Positions 16,253 through 25,164 are shown, numbered from the stretch's first letter. The stretch: DNA of 37,149 nucleotides from an uncultured Burkholderiales bacterium (GCA_938038385.1 CALHRD010000014.1:1-37149), one strand, 5' to 3'. Numbers and translations are program-made. Notes: generated from the sequence alone by a model not told the origin.

Positions 16253-16380
16253 CCTGAATCCGTGTCGATGCTGCCGGTCGCCTTGTAGGTCGGACTTCAG
16301 TCCGACGCTTTTGCGACGCTTTGGGTGTCGGGCTGAAGCCCGACCTACGGACCATGCCGTGTGAGGACCACGGATTCAGG
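16253..16380. repeat. Palindromic MITE/REP-like element, copy 1
   Basis: This 128-bp unit is bounded by a perfect 12-bp inverted repeat, CCTGAATCCGTG (16253-16264) and CACGGATTCAGG (16369-16380). Inside are two facing REP-type palindromes, GTAGGTCGGACTTCAGTCCG (16285 onward) and GTCGGGCTGAAGCCCGACCT (16327 onward). It begins 3 bases after the group II intron 3' end. Related copies lie at 28163-28376 and 36786-36902. There is no ORF in it; short open frames across it are by-products of its composition. Confidence 0.8.
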
Positions 16381-16397
16381 ATGTCCTCTTCAGGACG

Positions 16398-16424
16398 AAA
16401 AAAACCGCCTGACTGGCAGGCGGT
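16398..16424 (-). terminator. Intrinsic terminator downstream of norB
   Basis: Read on the minus strand, ACCGCCTG and CAGGCGGT form an 8-bp stem with a 5-base loop followed by a run of T (the A-tract at 16398-16404 on the plus strand). It lies about 45 bases after the norB stop codon and ends the leftward norCB operon. Confidence 0.85.
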
Positions 16425-16469
16425 GGAGGGTGGGCACGGGACGAGTGCGCGGAGTATGCTTCGACCGGT

Positions 16470-17927
16470 TCAGGCCATGGCGGGGGCCTCCCGCATCTCG
16501 ACGCTGCGCGCCGGGCGGGACTCCCGCTTGCCTATGGTCATCAGGTCCCAGGCCAGCAGGACGAAGCCGGCGGCGAATGTCCAACCCGAGATCATGCGCC
16601 AGACCATGCCTTGCTGGAACCAGGGGTGCGCCTGGCCGGCGAAGTAGCCCATCCAGCCGGAGCCCTCGATCGCCCGCTCGATCTGCGACTGCTCGTAACC
16701 GGCCACGAGCAGGGCCATGGTCATGCCGAGCATGCCGACGTGCAGCAGGAACAGCGCCCATTTCCACTTCCAGCCCCCGACCAGTTCGCCGCTCATCCAT
16801 ACGTTGCCGCGCCACTTCTGCACGGCGAGGTAGACGAAGGCGATGACGATGGTGGCGTAGGCGCCGAAGAAGGCCAGGTGTCCGTGGGAGGCGGTCCACT
16901 GCGTGCCGTGGGTGTACAGGTTGATCTGCGGCAGGGTGTGCATGAAGCCCCACACGCCGGCGCCGAAGAAGTTGCCGAAGGCCTGCGCGATCATCCAGGC
17001 CAGTGCCGGGTTGTTGGTGCTTTTCAGCTTGTGATGACCGGCGTCGAACACCGCGTGCACCACCATGGCCACCAGGGGAATGGGCTCCAGGGCGGAGAAG
17101 AAGCCGCCGATGGCGAGCCAGTACTCCGGCGTGCCGATCCAGAAGTAGTGGTGGCCGAGACCCAGGATGCCGGAGCCGAACAGCAGCGCGACCTCGATGT
17201 ACAGCCAGGTTTCCACGATCTTACGGCGCACGCCCATGGTCTTGATCAGACCGTAGGCCAGCAGGCAGCCCACCAGCACTTCCCAGGTCGCCTCCACCCA
17301 CAGGTGGATCACCCACCACCACCAGTGCTGATCCATGGAGATGTTGGGGGTGTACCACATGCCCGCGGTGTAGAGACCGGCCAGGGCCACCAGGTCCAGT
17401 ACCAGCACGCCGCCTATGCCGGTGAAGCGGCCCTTCATGAAGGTGGCGGCGACGTTGTAGAAGAACACCAGCACGCACACGACGATGCCGATGTCCGCCC
17501 AGCGCGGGGCCTCGATGTACTCGCGCCCCTCGTTGATGAGCCAGATCGACTTGAGTTCTCCCGGACCCACCTGGACCAGCAGGTAGACCAGCACCACGGC
17601 CACCACCGCCAGGGTGAACACCCAGAAGATGAGATTACCCAGGGCGAGGCCTACCACCGGCACGCCAGACTCGTCCTCCAGCAGCCAGTAGACGGCGCCG
17701 ATGAAGCCGAACAGCAGCCATACCACCATGGCGTTGATGTGCAGCATGCGGTTGACGGAGAAATCCAGCACGCCGTAAAGGAAGTCCGGATAGAGGTATT
17801 GCAGTCCGGCAAGCAGGCCGAACAGCACCTGGGCGGCGAACAGGGCGATGGCGACGGTGAAGTATTTCACCGCCAGTTTCTGGCCACCATTGAGGTTGGC
17901 ACTGTCGAGGATGCCTAGTGCAGCCAT
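16470..17927 (-). CDS. norB: Nitric oxide reductase catalytic subunit NorB (cNor)
   Basis: NorB is the haem b/b3-FeB subunit of the cytochrome-c-dependent NO reductase in the inner membrane (2 NO + 2 e- + 2 H+ to N2O + H2O). The start ATG at 17927 has AAGGAG 7 bases upstream and gives 485 aa, close to the usual 450-470. About twelve transmembrane helices are apparent. Diagnostic motifs are RMLHINAMVVWLLFG (haem ligand His), QHWWWWVIHLWVEATWE (FeB His and the conserved Glu pair), GLGHHYFWIGTPEYW (His-His FeB ligands) and TASHGHLAFFGAY (haem b/b3 His pair). There is no N-terminal quinol-oxidase extension, so it is cNor and not qNor, in agreement with norC 11 bases upstream. norD/norQ are not present here. 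Confidence 0.97.
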   Translation of the reverse strand: MAALGILDSANLNGGQKLAVKYFTVAIALFAAQVLFGLLAGLQYLYPDFLYGVLDFSVNRMLHINAMVVWLLFGFIGAVYWLLEDESGVPVVGLALGNLIFWVFTLAVVAVVLVYLLVQVGPGELKSIWLINEGREYIEAPRWADIGIVVCVLVFFYNVAATFMKGRFTGIGGVLVLDLVALAGLYTAGMWYTPNISMDQHWWWWVIHLWVEATWEVLVGCLLAYGLIKTMGVRRKIVETWLYIEVALLFGSGILGLGHHYFWIGTPEYWLAIGGFFSALEPIPLVAMVVHAVFDAGHHKLKSTNNPALAWMIAQAFGNFFGAGVWGFMHTLPQINLYTHGTQWTASHGHLAFFGAYATIVIAFVYLAVQKWRGNVWMSGELVGGWKWKWALFLLHVGMLGMTMALLVAGYEQSQIERAIEGSGWMGYFAGQAHPWFQQGMVWRMISGWTFAAGFVLLAWDLMTIGKRESRPARSVEMREAPAMA

Positions 17928-17938
17928 GTCTTCTCTCC

Positions 17939-18592
17939 TTAAAGGGCGGGAACCGGGGCGGACTCGACCGGGGGCGGGGCGGTTTCGGGTGCCGCGTCGG
18001 CCTGGTCGATGGGCTTGAAGTTGGCGGGGAAGCCGTTGGTGTCGATCGCGCTCATCCACTTGAGGAAGGCCACCGTGGCACGGGCCTCCTCCTCGGTGAT
18101 GCCCAGCTTGGGCATGCGACGCCCCAATGCGTTGTGCAGCTTGTCGCTCGGGTCCATGAGGAAGTCCACCATCAACTGTTCGCGCACCTCCTTCGATCCC
18201 CACGCGGGGTCGAGCCAGGACTTGGTCAGGTCGGGCGCGAAATAGGCGCCGTTGCCGAGCAGGGTGTGGCAGTTCATGCAGTTCTTGGCCTGGGTGGTGA
18301 GCTTGCCCTTGCTCACCAGGTCCTTGGCCTCCGCTTCGCTGAGCACCTTGCCGAACAGCGGTTCCACTGGACCGATCACCGGCACCTGGTGATTGCGCTT
18401 TTCGTCGAAGACGTAATCGATGCGATGGTTGATCACCGAATAGGCCGGCACCCTTTTGCCGCCCGCGGTGATCTTGGCCACCGTGTCGAAGGTCAGAAAG
18501 ATCAGCACCACGGCGGAGGCCGCGGTGATCCAGATGGCCATCTTCTTCCAGAAAGATTCGGATGCCCACCAGAGGGTCTGGGTCTGTGACAT
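17939..18592 (-). CDS. norC: Nitric oxide reductase cytochrome c subunit NorC
   Basis: NorC is the membrane-anchored monohaem cytochrome c that passes electrons to NorB. Two in-frame ATGs (18598 and 18592) follow AAGGAGG; only the second has proper spacing (7 bases), so I chose 18592 (217 aa). One N-terminal transmembrane helix is seen (about residues 18-36). The haem site is C105-x-x-C108-H109 (CMNCHTLLGNGAYFAPDL, typical of NorC) and the likely axial Met is M160 (RRMPKLGI). It is longer than the classical 150-aa NorC because of a region between the anchor and the haem domain (residues 45-100) and a Pro/Ala-rich C-terminal tail (APPPVESAPVPAL). It is the middle gene of the three-gene leftward operon. 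Confidence 0.95.
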   Translation of the reverse strand: MSQTQTLWWASESFWKKMAIWITAASAVVLIFLTFDTVAKITAGGKRVPAYSVINHRIDYVFDEKRNHQVPVIGPVEPLFGKVLSEAEAKDLVSKGKLTTQAKNCMNCHTLLGNGAYFAPDLTKSWLDPAWGSKEVREQLMVDFLMDPSDKLHNALGRRMPKLGITEEEARATVAFLKWMSAIDTNGFPANFKPIDQADAAPETAPPPVESAPVPAL

Positions 18593-18608
18593 GGTCATGC
18601 CTCCTTGG

Positions 18609-18950
18609 CTAGCGGGGTTGAGTGAGCTTTACGGATTCGGCTGCAGGGGCGTCGGTGTGGGTGCCGACACACAGGTGCCAGACGGCATGTGGGGCCAGCA
18701 GATAGCCAACCAGCATGAGCAGGACGATGAAGGTCCAGAAGCCGCTATTGAACAGGTTCGCGGCCAGCCCCAGGGTGATCACCGAGGCAGCGAGGCCGAG
18801 GTAGGCGGCATAGGCCAGGGGCATCAGCCGCGGCCGGGCGCTCACGCGCGACCAGGCGAACAGCAGGGCATAGCCGGCGCCGAACAGGATCACCGATGCT
18901 GCGCTGAAGAACACGGTAAAGAAGTTGGCGAGTTCCACGGGCTCGATCAT
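18609..18950 (-). CDS. Small three-helix membrane protein preceding norCB, unknown
   Basis: I do not recognise this 113-aa protein. ATG 18950 is preceded by AAGGAG at 6-base spacing; an ATG 6 bases earlier touches the SD directly and is unlikely. Three hydrophobic helices are visible at about residues 8-30 (FFTVFFSAASVILFGAGYAL), 42-64 and 67-88 (FWTFIVLLMLVGYLLAP), followed by a His/Cys-containing APHAVWHLCVG and a polar tail. It is the first gene of the leftward operon and ends 16 bases before norC. A predicted -10 and an FNR/DNR-type box lie just upstream. Position suggests a role in NO reductase assembly, NO response or electron delivery, but no motif proves it. Confidence 0.75.
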   Translation of the reverse strand: MIEPVELANFFTVFFSAASVILFGAGYALLFAWSRVSARPRLMPLAYAAYLGLAASVITLGLAANLFNSGFWTFIVLLMLVGYLLAPHAVWHLCVGTHTDAPAAESVKLTQPR

Positions 18951-18981
18951 GGCCATCTCCTTGGTTGTCAGGGTGGAGCGG

Positions 18982-18987
18982 ATGTTA
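18982..18987 (-). promoter_or_regulatory. Predicted -10 element of the orf-norC-norB operon
   Basis: On the minus strand the sequence is TAACAT, 33 bases from the centre of the FNR/DNR-type box at 19011-19024. That is the spacing expected for a class II activator site centred at about -41.5, with a start site near 18975-18976. Confidence 0.5.
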
Positions 18988-19010
18988 GGCGCAGTACCCA
19001 AGCACCGCGC

Positions 19011-19024
19011 TTGACATTGATCAA
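19011..19024 (-). promoter_or_regulatory. FNR/DNR-type operator for the norCB side
   Basis: TTGACATTGATCAA fits the TTGAY-N4-RTCAA consensus of FNR/CRP-superfamily regulators of denitrification (FNR, ANR, DNR/NNR). It lies 61 bases before the leftward operon start codon and at class II distance from TAACAT on the minus strand. Confidence 0.75.
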
Positions 19025-19040
19025 CCGCGCCGCATGTCGG

Positions 19041-19054
19041 TTGACTTTCATCAA
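19041..19054 (+). promoter_or_regulatory. FNR/DNR-type operator for nirS
   Basis: TTGACTTTCATCAA is a second TTGAY-N4-RTCAA box, exactly 30 bp from the first. Centred at about 19047.5, it predicts a start near 19089 and a -10 at 19078-19083 (CATCTT, weak). The nirS ATG is at 19145. Confidence 0.75.
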
Positions 19055-19066
19055 GGCCGCCTCTGA

Positions 19067-20851
<1,785 letters not shown>

Positions 20852-20859
20852 CCGTGTCA

Positions 20860-20887
20860 CGGCCGCCCCGTCGGGCGGCCGGGTTTT
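20860..20887 (+). terminator. Hairpin/T-run between nirS and nirC (terminator or attenuator)
   Basis: CGGCCGCCC and GGGCGGCCG form a 9-bp stem with a CGTC loop, followed by GG and four T. It lies 8 bases after the nirS stop. The rest of the operon has no other clear promoter, so partial termination would give more nirS than biosynthesis transcripts. Confidence 0.7.
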
Positions 20888-20936
20888 CCCGACACCTGCC
20901 CGGCGGGTGCCGGCAAAACCCCACCGGGTAACCTAG

Positions 20937-21260
20937 ATGATCGGCCAGACTGCACGCCTCGTGATTCTGATGACACCGCTGGTTCTCCAGGCTGGTGACC
21001 CGCCGCCTGCGCCCCAGCGGCAGCAGGAACTCGTGCGCCTGGTTCGCCTGGAATGCGGCTTCTGCCACGGTCTGCGTCTGACTGGGGGCCTGGGTGGGCC
21101 CCTCACCGCCGAACACATGCGCGCCCGTTCGCTGGCTTATCTGCAGGCGGTGATCCTGCAAGGCCTGCCGGGCACGGCCATGCCGGGTTGGGCGCCATTC
21201 ATTCGCCCGGATGAGGCAAGCTGGATTGCCGAACGCCTGCAGGAGGGCTTTCCGGAATGA
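20937..21260 (+). CDS. nirC: Cytochrome c55X-type monohaem cytochrome NirC
   Basis: This small periplasmic cytochrome c (107 aa) is proposed to donate electrons to NirS or to act in haem d1 maturation with NirF/NirN. It has a short hydrophobic signal (ARLVILMTPLVLQAG) and the NirC-type sequence RQQELVRLVRLECGFCHGLR, with haem site C40-x-x-C43-H44. PGTAMPGWAPF carries the Met ligand, and the ending is IAERLQEGFPE. The stop overlaps the nirF start (ATGA). The SD before ATG 20937 is weak. Assignment rests on the family pattern and the position directly after nirS. Confidence 0.9.
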   Translation: MIGQTARLVILMTPLVLQAGDPPPAPQRQQELVRLVRLECGFCHGLRLTGGLGGPLTAEHMRARSLAYLQAVILQGLPGTAMPGWAPFIRPDEASWIAERLQEGFPE

Positions 21261-22570
21261 GACACGTACTCCATGGTCTGCTGTTGGCCGTCTGCCTGGT
21301 CAGCGCCCAGGCCGCTGATCCCATCGGCACGGGCCCGCTGCGCGGCACCGGGGACCTGGGCATCGCCGTCGAGCGGGCGCGTGGCAGCCTGCTCCGGCTG
21401 GACACCAGCAAGCTCTCCAGCCTGGGCCGCATCGAGGGCCTGGGCGACTTGTCCCACGCCTCCGCGGTCTTCTCCCGCGATGCCCGCTATGCCTACGTGT
21501 TCGGCCGCGATGGCGGGCTCACCAAGGTGGACCTGCTCACCGGCACGCTGGTGAAGCGGGTGATCCAGTCCGGCAATTCCATCGGCGGCGCCATCTCCCA
21601 GGACGGCCGTTGGGTGGCCGCCGCCAACTACACGCCGGGCGGGGTGAAGATCTTCGACGCCGAGACCCTGGAGATGGTGGCCGACATCCCCACCGACTCC
21701 AAGGTCGTCGGCCTGGAGGATGCGCCCGGCAACCGCTTCGCCTTCAGCCTGTGGGACAAGGGCGAGATCTGGGTGGCGGATCTGTCCGAGGACGCGAAAA
21801 ACCCCAAGATCACCAAGTTCACGGGCATCGGCAGCCAGCCCTACGACGCCCTCATCTCCCCGGACGGCCGCTGGTACGTGGCCGGCCTGTACGGCGAGAA
21901 CGGGCTGGCCGTGCTGGACATGTGGCACCCGGAGGCCGGCGTCAGACGCGTTCTGCCGGATTACGGTCGTGGCGAGGAGAAGCTGCCCGTGTACAAGATG
22001 CCCCACCTGGAGACCTGGGCCATGGTCGGCAACCTGGCCTTCATCCCCGGCGTGGGCCGGCACGAGGTGGTGATCGTGGACGTGGCCACCTGGACCCAGG
22101 TGGGGGTGATCCCGGTGGCCGGCCAGCCGGTGTTCGTCATGGCCCAGCCGGACGGCCGCCGCCTGTGGGTCAATTTCGCCTTCCCCCACTACGACACGGT
22201 GCAGGTGATCGACGTGCCGACACGAAAGATCGTCCACGAAATGAAGCCGGGCAGGACCGCCGCGGAGGGCGGAGCAGTGCCTTGCGGAGCAAGGTGCGAC
22301 CCCGTAGCGACGGGGGGGCCACCCACTGCGGCGGTCGGCGACCACTCGCGGCCGGTCGCATCCCCAGAGGGGCCCCTGCTCACTGCTCGGGTCGGCCCCG
22401 TGCTGCACATGGAGTTCACCCCGCGCGGCGAGCACGTGTGGCTTTCGGTGCGCGATGCCAATCGCCTTGAGGTCTACGACACGGCCAGCTTCAGGAAGCT
22501 CAGGGAGCTGCCCGCCGAAGCCCCCAGCGGCATCTTCTTCACCGCGCGCGCCCACCGGTTCGGACTATGA
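21257..22570 (+). CDS. nirF: Haem d1 biosynthesis protein NirF, with in-frame insertion
   Basis: NirF is a periplasmic d1-propeller-like protein needed for the late steps of haem d1 synthesis, before NirN. It has a signal peptide (HVLHGLLLAVCLVSAQAAD) and NirF motifs such as YAYVFGRDGGLTKVDL, SGNSIGGAISQDGRWVAAAN, GLEDAPGNRFAFSLWDKGE, VYKMPHLETWAMVGNLAFIP and VLHMEFTPRGEHVWLS. It is 437 aa, whereas NirF is usually about 390-400. The excess is a Gly/Pro/Ala-rich, low-complexity stretch at about residues 333-380 between KPG and VLHMEF, encoded by a palindromic DNA segment (22272-22388, 117 bp). The frame is kept, so the gene may still work. Its start overlaps nirC by 4 bases and its end overlaps nirDL (ATGA). 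Confidence 0.93.
   Translation: MRHVLHGLLLAVCLVSAQAADPIGTGPLRGTGDLGIAVERARGSLLRLDTSKLSSLGRIEGLGDLSHASAVFSRDARYAYVFGRDGGLTKVDLLTGTLVKRVIQSGNSIGGAISQDGRWVAAANYTPGGVKIFDAETLEMVADIPTDSKVVGLEDAPGNRFAFSLWDKGEIWVADLSEDAKNPKITKFTGIGSQPYDALISPDGRWYVAGLYGENGLAVLDMWHPEAGVRRVLPDYGRGEEKLPVYKMPHLETWAMVGNLAFIPGVGRHEVVIVDVATWTQVGVIPVAGQPVFVMAQPDGRRLWVNFAFPHYDTVQVIDVPTRKIVHEMKPGRTAAEGGAVPCGARCDPVATGGPPTAAVGDHSRPVASPEGPLLTARVGPVLHMEFTPRGEHVWLSVRDANRLEVYDTASFRKLRELPAEAPSGIFFTARAHRFGL
22272..22388. repeat. Palindromic in-frame insertion element inside nirF
   Basis: This 117-bp segment is bounded by GAGCAGTG (22272-22279) and CACTGCTC (22381-22388). Inside are further inverted repeats: CCTTGCGGAGCAAGG, CCCCGTAGCGACGGGG, and TGCGACC (near 22295) pairing with GGTCGCA (near 22353). 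Its length is exactly 39 codons. It codes for a low-complexity stretch absent from the usual NirF pattern, which suggests a small structured element or its degenerate descendant. Confidence 0.6.
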
Positions 22571-23610
22571 ACACGCCCCTCACCGATCTCGAATTCCGTC
22601 TGCTCAACGACTGGCAGCGTGGCTTCCCCCTGGTGTCCCGCCCCTATGCCGAACTGGCCGCCCGCCTCGGCAGTGACGAGGCGACGGTGCTGGCGCGCCT
22701 GGCCGCCTTGCGGGAACAGGGCCGCGTGTCCCGGGTGGGCGCCGTGTTCCGCCCCCACGTGCTGGGTTGGAGCACCCTGGCGGCGGTGGCTTGTCCACCC
22801 GAACGCCTGGAGGAGGTGGCCGGCCTCATCGACGCCTTCCCGGAGGTGAACCACAACTACGAGCGGGAGCACGCCTACAACCTTTGGTTCGTGGTGACCG
22901 CCCCGTCGCGGGAGCGGGTGGCGGCGGTGCTGGCGGAGATCCACCGCCGCAGCGGTCTGAAGCCCCTGGACCTGCCCATGCTGGCCGATTACCACATCGA
23001 CCTGGGGTTCGCCCTGCGCCCCTCCGCCTCCGGGGATGGGGTCGCCGCGAACCGCCCCCATCAGCATGCCGCCGGCGGCCCCGTGGACACCGCCGCCCTG
23101 CGCGCGCAACTGGAATCCGCCGACTATGCCCTGGCGGCGGCCCTGGAGGACGGCTTGGCCCTGACGCCTCATCCCTACGCCCGCCTGGCGGCCCGTTGCG
23201 GCATGGGCGAGGCGGCCTGCCTGGCCCGGCTGGAGCGGCTGCTGGCGCTGTCGGTGATCCGCCGTCTGGGTGTGGTGGTGCGCCATCGCGAGCTGGGCTA
23301 TGCCGCCAACGCCATGGTGGTGTGGGACATCCCGGACGACCGGGTGGCGGAGGCGGGCCGCAGGCTGGCGGCCGAGGCCGGCGTGACGCTTTGTTATCAA
23401 CGTCCGCGCCGACCGCCGGACTGGCCCTACAACCTCTTTTCCATGCTGCACGGACGCGACCGGGACGCGGTCTTGGCGCGGGTCGCGGCGCTGCGCGAGC
23501 GTCTCGGCCGGGACTTGGGCCTGGCGGCGCTGGAATGCCGGCCGCTCTTTTCCCGCCGCCGCTTCAAGCAGTGCGGCGCCCGCTACGGCAGCCTGGCGAG
23601 GGCCGCGTGA
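22567..23610 (+). CDS. nirDL: Fused sirohaem decarboxylase subunit NirDL (Lrp/AsnC-like)
   Basis: NirD and NirL with NirG and NirH form the sirohaem decarboxylase that makes 12,18-didecarboxysirohaem on the way to haem d1. This 347-aa protein is two AsnC-like halves joined. Residues 1-155 are NirD/NirG-type (HTH, RVSRVGAVFRPHVLGW, and VNHNYEREHAYNLWFV with H96 and H102). Residues about 175-347 are NirL/NirH-type (SVIRRLGVVVRHRELGY, LCYQRPRRPPDWPYNLFSML and a C-terminal SRRRFKQCGARYG). The fusion is known in several denitrifiers. An Ala/Gly/His-rich linker separates the halves (about 152-174). The gene overlaps nirF by 4 bases, and its stop overlaps the nirG start (TGATG). Confidence 0.93.
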   Translation: MNTPLTDLEFRLLNDWQRGFPLVSRPYAELAARLGSDEATVLARLAALREQGRVSRVGAVFRPHVLGWSTLAAVACPPERLEEVAGLIDAFPEVNHNYEREHAYNLWFVVTAPSRERVAAVLAEIHRRSGLKPLDLPMLADYHIDLGFALRPSASGDGVAANRPHQHAAGGPVDTAALRAQLESADYALAAALEDGLALTPHPYARLAARCGMGEAACLARLERLLALSVIRRLGVVVRHRELGYAANAMVVWDIPDDRVAEAGRRLAAEAGVTLCYQRPRRPPDWPYNLFSMLHGRDRDAVLARVAALRERLGRDLGLAALECRPLFSRRRFKQCGARYGSLARAA

Positions 23611-24092
23611 TGCCCCACGGCCCGTACGAGCCGTCCACCCCCGCGATCCTGGACGAGACCGACCGGCGCATCATCAACGCCCTGCAGGGGGGCTTGCCGA
23701 TCGCCGAACAGCCCTTCCGCGTCTATGCCGAGTCGCTCGATCTGCCCGAGGGTCGCCTGCTCGAGCGGCTGCGCCGCCTGCTGGCCGAGCGCGTGCTGAC
23801 CCGTTTCGGCCCCCTCTACAACGCCGATCGCATGGGCGGCGTCAACGTGCTGGCGGCGATGGCGGTGGCCGAGGACGATTACGAGCAGGTCGCCGCCACC
23901 GTCAACGCCCAGCCCGAGATCGCCCACAACTACCGGCGCGAGCATCACCTGAACATGTGGTTCGTGGCCGCCGCCGACAGCCCGGAGGCCGTCGAGGCGG
24001 CCTTCCGCCGCATCGAGGCGGCCGCCGGGCTGCCCGTCTACCGCTTTCCCAAGGAGCGGGAATACTACGTCGAGCTCAGGCTGACCGCCTGA
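23610..24092 (+). CDS. nirG: Sirohaem decarboxylase subunit NirG
   Basis: This is a single AsnC-like subunit of the haem d1 sirohaem decarboxylase. ATG 23610 shares bases with the nirDL stop (TGATG) and gives 160 aa, the normal size. It starts with the winged HTH (DETDRRIINALQGGLPIAEQ), then VLTRFGPLYNADRMGG, which is typical of NirG. The ligand-binding part IAHNYRREHHLNMWFVAA has the conserved HNYxREHxxNMWF pattern, followed by GLPVYRFPKEREYYVELRL. It is tightly coupled to nirDL, and a truncated globin gene follows 37 bases later. Confidence 0.92.
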   Translation: MPHGPYEPSTPAILDETDRRIINALQGGLPIAEQPFRVYAESLDLPEGRLLERLRRLLAERVLTRFGPLYNADRMGGVNVLAAMAVAEDDYEQVAATVNAQPEIAHNYRREHHLNMWFVAAADSPEAVEAAFRRIEAAAGLPVYRFPKEREYYVELRLTA

Positions 24093-24129
24093 GCCCTGTT
24101 CCACCGTCCACCGAGAAGGAGACCGCATC

Positions 24130-24501
24130 ATGTCCGAAGCCACCCTCTACCAGCGTCTCGGCGGCTACGACGCCATCGCCGCCGTGTGCGCCGACCTGAT
24201 CACCCGCCTGCGCGCCGATGCCCAACTGGGGCGTTTCTGGCAATACCGCGGCGAGGACGGCATCAAGCGCGAGTACCAGCTGCTGGTGGACTACCTGTGC
24301 AACGCCGCCGGCGGCCCGATGTACTACACCGGCCGGGACAACAAGCTTTCGCACCAGGGCATGCGCATCAGCGCCGGCGACTGGGACGTGTTCATGGGCC
24401 ACCTCAACGCCACCCTGGACAAGTTCAACGTGCCGGATCGGGAGCGGGGCGACGTCCTGGCCTTCATCGATTCGACGCGGGCAGACATCGTGGAATGCTG
24501 A
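24130..24501 (+). CDS. Truncated haemoglobin (group 1-like) within the nir operon
   Basis: This 123-aa protein has the 2-on-2 globin pattern: ATLYQRLGGYDAIAAVCADL at the N-terminus, FWQY in the distal region, GGPMYYTGRDNKLSHQGMRI with probable proximal H75, and a C-terminal helix HLNATLDKF...DVLAFI. The SD is strong (AAGGAGA, 7 bases before the ATG). Group 1 truncated globins bind O2 and NO and can carry out NO dioxygenation or NO/nitrite chemistry. It sits between nirG and nirH in the haem d1 biosynthesis operon, so it will be induced with NO production. NO scavenging or protection of haem intermediates is inference. The B10 Tyr position is not certain by eye. Confidence 0.85.
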   Translation: MSEATLYQRLGGYDAIAAVCADLITRLRADAQLGRFWQYRGEDGIKREYQLLVDYLCNAAGGPMYYTGRDNKLSHQGMRISAGDWDVFMGHLNATLDKFNVPDRERGDVLAFIDSTRADIVEC

Positions 24502-24523
24502 GGCCGCGATCGACGCACCCGCC

Positions 24524-25078
24524 ATGCGCAGCCTGCCGCAAGAATCGCCAACGCTGGCCGAGCCGGCCCCACCGACGGAGCACCTGGACGAGGTGGACCG
24601 GCGCATCGTCCTGGCCACCCAGTCCGGTCTGCCCCTCACCGCACGGCCCTATCACGCCGTCGCCGAGCAGCTCGGGATCGGCGCCGAGGAGGTCATGGCG
24701 CGCATGGCGCGCATGTTGGAACGCGGCGTGATCCGCCGCATCGGCGCGGTGCCCAACCATTACGCCCTGGGTTACCGGGCCAACGGCATGACCGTGTGGG
24801 ACGTGGCGGACACGGCGGTGGACAGTCTCGGCGAGCGGGTCGGCGCGTTGCCCTTCGTCAGCCACTGCTACCGTCGCCCCCGCCGGCCGCCGGTCTGGCC
24901 CTACAACCTGTTCGCCATGGTGCATGGCCGCGACGAGGCGGAGGTGGAGGCCTATGTGCGCCAGATCGCCGAGCTTCTCGGCGCCGCCTGCCGCGGCTCG
25001 GACATCCTTTACAGTCGCGGCATCCTCAAGAAGACCGGCCTGCGCCTGCGCGACACGCGCGAACCGCTGGAAGCCTGA
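24524..25078 (+). CDS. nirH: Sirohaem decarboxylase subunit NirH
   Basis: This AsnC-like partner subunit of the sirohaem decarboxylase has 184 aa. It has an N-terminal HTH after a Pro/Glu-rich lead (LDEVDRRIVLATQSGLPLTA), RGVIRRIGAVPNHYALGYRA, the signature CYRRPRRPPVWPYNLFAMVH (the NirL/NirH type, also in the second half of NirDL), and a C-terminal ILYSRGILKKTGLRL. ATG 24524 is the only plausible start in frame after the globin stop, though it lacks a good SD, so translation may depend on re-initiation after the globin gene 22 bases upstream. About 130 bases with a repeat element separate it from nirJ. Confidence 0.92.
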   Translation: MRSLPQESPTLAEPAPPTEHLDEVDRRIVLATQSGLPLTARPYHAVAEQLGIGAEEVMARMARMLERGVIRRIGAVPNHYALGYRANGMTVWDVADTAVDSLGERVGALPFVSHCYRRPRRPPVWPYNLFAMVHGRDEAEVEAYVRQIAELLGAACRGSDILYSRGILKKTGLRLRDTREPLEA

Positions 25079-25126
25079 CGGACATGGCGACGGTCAGCCC
25101 GGTGCATGCATGTCGCCATGCCCGTT

Positions 25127-25164
25127 CCCTCACCCCCGGCCCCTCCCCCTGCGGGGGGAGGAGA
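25127..25164. repeat. C-rich/G-rich palindromic intergenic repeat before nirJ
   Basis: The segment has the form CCCTCACCCCCGGCCCCTCC...GGGGGGAGGAG, with CTCCCCC/GGGGGGAG able to form a hairpin. It resembles the CCCTCACCCC...CCTCTCCC intergenic repeats found in many proteobacteria. A related stretch is at 31633-31662. It lies between nirH and nirJ and could affect mRNA stability or read-through. Confidence 0.45.

Noticed and set aside
16321-16846. Plus-strand frames starting in the palindromic element and running into norB
   Set aside because: They are antisense to norB and begin in repeat DNA; Arg/Pro/Ser-rich shadows.
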